Source of the DNA: Thermoplasmatales archaeon
GTDB taxonomy: Archaea > Thermoplasmatota > E2 > DHVEG-1
Assembly: GCA_030672305.1 (NCBI GenBank)
Contig: DAOVGR010000071.1
Span: 1 to 37,621 of the forward strand
Direction: 5' to 3'
Length of the DNA: 37,621 nt
Both the position numbers and the translations under genes were made by a program. The number at the start of each line of letters is the position of its first letter. The first letter of the stretch is position 1. Shown here piece by piece: positions 36,009-37,621 of this stretch. Under the pieces are notes generated by a model. That model made no database searches. It saw only the letters and a program-made list of their open reading frames with translations, and had not been told where the DNA came from.

Positions 36009-36114
36009 AGTTTCTGGTGTAATTGGATTAAATGAAGTGATACTACAAACCTTTTGGAAAAAGATTTAAGAATAGCTTTATTATGATTATAACTAAGAAT
36101 TAAGAGGAGTTAAA

Positions 36115-36963
36115 ATGATAATTGATTTTCATACACATTTGGGGATATCGATGCCATGGGTGAAAGGCGAGGAATATTGTACCACTGGAGATGAACTTAT
36201 TGAAGTAATGGATGAAAATAACATAGACAAAGCAGTGTGTTGCTCAAATCCTGTGGTGGGCGAGAGATATTCAATCGCAAATGATTATATTGCAAATGAG
36301 ATTAAAAAATATCCTGATAGATTGTTTGGTTTTTGTAGAATTGATCCTAGATTGATCCTAGACCCTCAACTAAAAGAATATCGTGATCCCCCTCTTTGGA
36401 AGAAGGTCATGAAAAAATCTGAGGAAAATCCTGATATAGAAAGAATAGGATCAAGTTGGGTATTTAAAGAAATTAATCGATGTATAAAAAAGTTTAACTT
36501 CAAGGGTATAAAATTACACCCAGTAGTAGAAGCATTTGCTCCAGATAATCCAATATTTGAACTTATCTTTCAATTAGCAATAAATCTTGGTGTGCCAGTT
36601 CAGATTCATTGCGATCGAGTATGTAATTTCACAGGTAATCCACGAAGGATTTTGGAATTAGCTAAAAATTTTCCTGATCTAAAAATATGTGCCATACATC
36701 TTTATGCCGAGGATACAATAAAAATTTTATCCCAAGAAAAGGAAAAGATTAAGAATATTTATATAGAAATATCAGAAGTTGCAAAAGGTAGATTGATTAA
36801 AAAAGCTATCAAGGAGTTTGGTGATGACAGAGTTATTTTCGGATCAGATTATCCCTTTGGAGATCCAAATATAATTTTGGCTATTCTCAAAGAATTGAAA
36901 TTGGATGATGAGACATTAGAAAAAATTCTATCAAAAAATGCCTTAAGTCTGCTCGGTAAATAA
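36115..36963 (+). CDS. Amidohydrolase-family metal-dependent hydrolase
   Basis: A 282-residue TIM-barrel amidohydrolase (Amidohydro_2 type). Metal-site residues: FHTH (H6, H8), IKLHP (H135), QIHCD (H165), IHLYAED (H195) and FGSDYPFG (D245). These proteins cleave amide, lactone or C-C bonds of small acids; substrate unknown. SD (gaggag) lies 5 nt before the ATG. It stands alone between the cdc6 remnant and the partial cdc6 gene, neither on its strand. Confidence 0.85.
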   Translation: MIIDFHTHLGISMPWVKGEEYCTTGDELIEVMDENNIDKAVCCSNPVVGERYSIANDYIANEIKKYPDRLFGFCRIDPRLILDPQLKEYRDPPLWKKVMKKSEENPDIERIGSSWVFKEINRCIKKFNFKGIKLHPVVEAFAPDNPIFELIFQLAINLGVPVQIHCDRVCNFTGNPRRILELAKNFPDLKICAIHLYAEDTIKILSQEKEKIKNIYIEISEVAKGRLIKKAIKEFGDDRVIFGSDYPFGDPNIILAILKELKLDDETLEKILSKNALSLLGK

Positions 36964-37080
36964 CATGACAAATCGGCTAACACAATTAATAACACGGTGT
37001 AAAAGATCTCACCTTACTTCTTCCAAATTCTATCTTGTAATATTTTTTTATCTCATTTCTATTACATAGTTGCCTGAAAT

Positions 37081-37620
37081 CTATGATACATCAAACAAAA
37101 CATCCTTCGGTGTATTTAGGGTGATGAAATAACTACTTCCAGTTCCTTTTCTCTCCAGATTTATCAGTTTCAACCTGGAAAACCTATTTACATAGTTCCT
37201 GAGCATCCTATCCCCAAGTCTGCCGTCAGTAGACCTGTAAAGCTGATATAATTCAGGGTAAAACGTGCCCTTTTTTGGAATCAATCTTAGGATAAATTTT
37301 TCCTGGTTGGATAACGCATTTATCACATTAATCGCTTTGGCATGCTTTGTCTTATTGAGAATTTCTTTTACATGATCGACACGCACTTTTTTGTCGCCTG
37401 AATTGTTGGCTAGTTCCCCTGCCCTGATTAGCGTCTCTCTTGCTACCCTGACATCACCTTTCCTTTCTGCTGTAAATTTCGCAAGATAATCTACAGCCTC
37501 TTTGTCTACTACATTTTCTTGAAATGCCGCCTCCACTCTGGCTTCAACTATCTCCTTCATCTGTTCTGTTGTATATGGGTTGAAAGAAATCTCCCTTAAG
37601 GGATAGAGCCTGCTCTTGGT
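37081..37620 (-). CDS. cdc6: Orc1/Cdc6 paralogue, C-terminal part (runs off window)
   Basis: The frame stays open to the window edge and begins TKSRLYPLREISFNPYTTEQ, so the true start is outside; the ATG at 37560 is internal. It covers the end of the AAA+ lid and the winged helix (LRLIPKKGTFYPELY, GDRMLRNYVNRFSRLKLINL). It is about two-thirds identical by eye to the copy at 12132-13214, with the same RIP/PKD-type C-terminus. Confidence 0.85.
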   Translation of the reverse strand, partial: TKSRLYPLREISFNPYTTEQMKEIVEARVEAAFQENVVDKEAVDYLAKFTAERKGDVRVARETLIRAGELANNSGDKKVRVDHVKEILNKTKHAKAINVINALSNQEKFILRLIPKKGTFYPELYQLYRSTDGRLGDRMLRNYVNRFSRLKLINLERKGTGSSYFITLNTPKDVLFDVS

Positions 37621-37621
37621 T

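Noticed and set aside
1-37621. CRISPR array
   Set aside because: No regularly spaced 25-37-nt direct repeats were seen anywhere in the window.

Overview
The window looks archaeal, most likely from an uncultured Thermoplasmatota or related euryarchaeal lineage of anoxic sediment. It is AT-rich. It encodes a 69-residue archaeal histone, Orc1/Cdc6-type AAA+ replication proteins, archaeal TATA boxes (one placed for leaderless translation), secreted proteins rich in N-x-S/T sites (beta-propeller, PKD, Fn3 and NosD-like beta-helix), and a terminal beta-domain I associate with sediment Thermoplasmata. The lineage is inference; no rRNA or tRNA gene was seen.

Layout. 1-300: left end of an IS200/IS605-like element running off the window. 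361-2743: overlapping gene pair, a methylthioribose-kinase-like phosphotransferase and a divergent nucleoside/AMP-phosphorylase-family protein. 2740-7419 (-): a 1559-residue protein with an N-terminal CHAT (caspase-like) domain and a C-terminal kinase-like domain. 7592-12038: a compact four-gene operon (winged-helix regulator, isochorismatase-fold protein without its catalytic Asp, a domain-permuted PEP-synthase-like phosphotransferase, an alpha/beta hydrolase). 12132-13605 (-): Orc1/Cdc6 and a small zinc-ribbon protein.

13711-16342 (-) is the most exciting part. It is a two-gene cassette: a SIR2 / deoxyribosyltransferase-TIR-like / HEPN triple-domain effector, followed 43 nt later by an EVE-like reader fused to a PD-(D/E)XK nuclease. 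An imperfect 16-bp inverted repeat lies just outside each end of the cassette. The architecture points to an anti-invader system in which modified nucleic acid is read and cut and an NAD/nucleotide/RNA-directed suicide effector backs it up.

16565-20607: small membrane proteins, a four-TM protein, an unrecognised 170-residue protein, and a 5'-truncated, frameshifted group II intron sitting against an orphan coding fragment. 20631-26155: secreted lipoprotein, a ComEC-like MBL hydrolase with a basic partner, small membrane proteins, an AbrB-like/histone operon with a palindrome at its start, and two small beta proteins ending at a hairpin terminator. 26257-35640: two large surface proteins, divergently transcribed. 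35934-37621: a Cdc6 C-terminal remnant, an amidohydrolase, and a second Cdc6 gene cut by the window edge. The mix of conflict-type effectors, mobile elements and repeated cdc6 copies suggests an accessory island.
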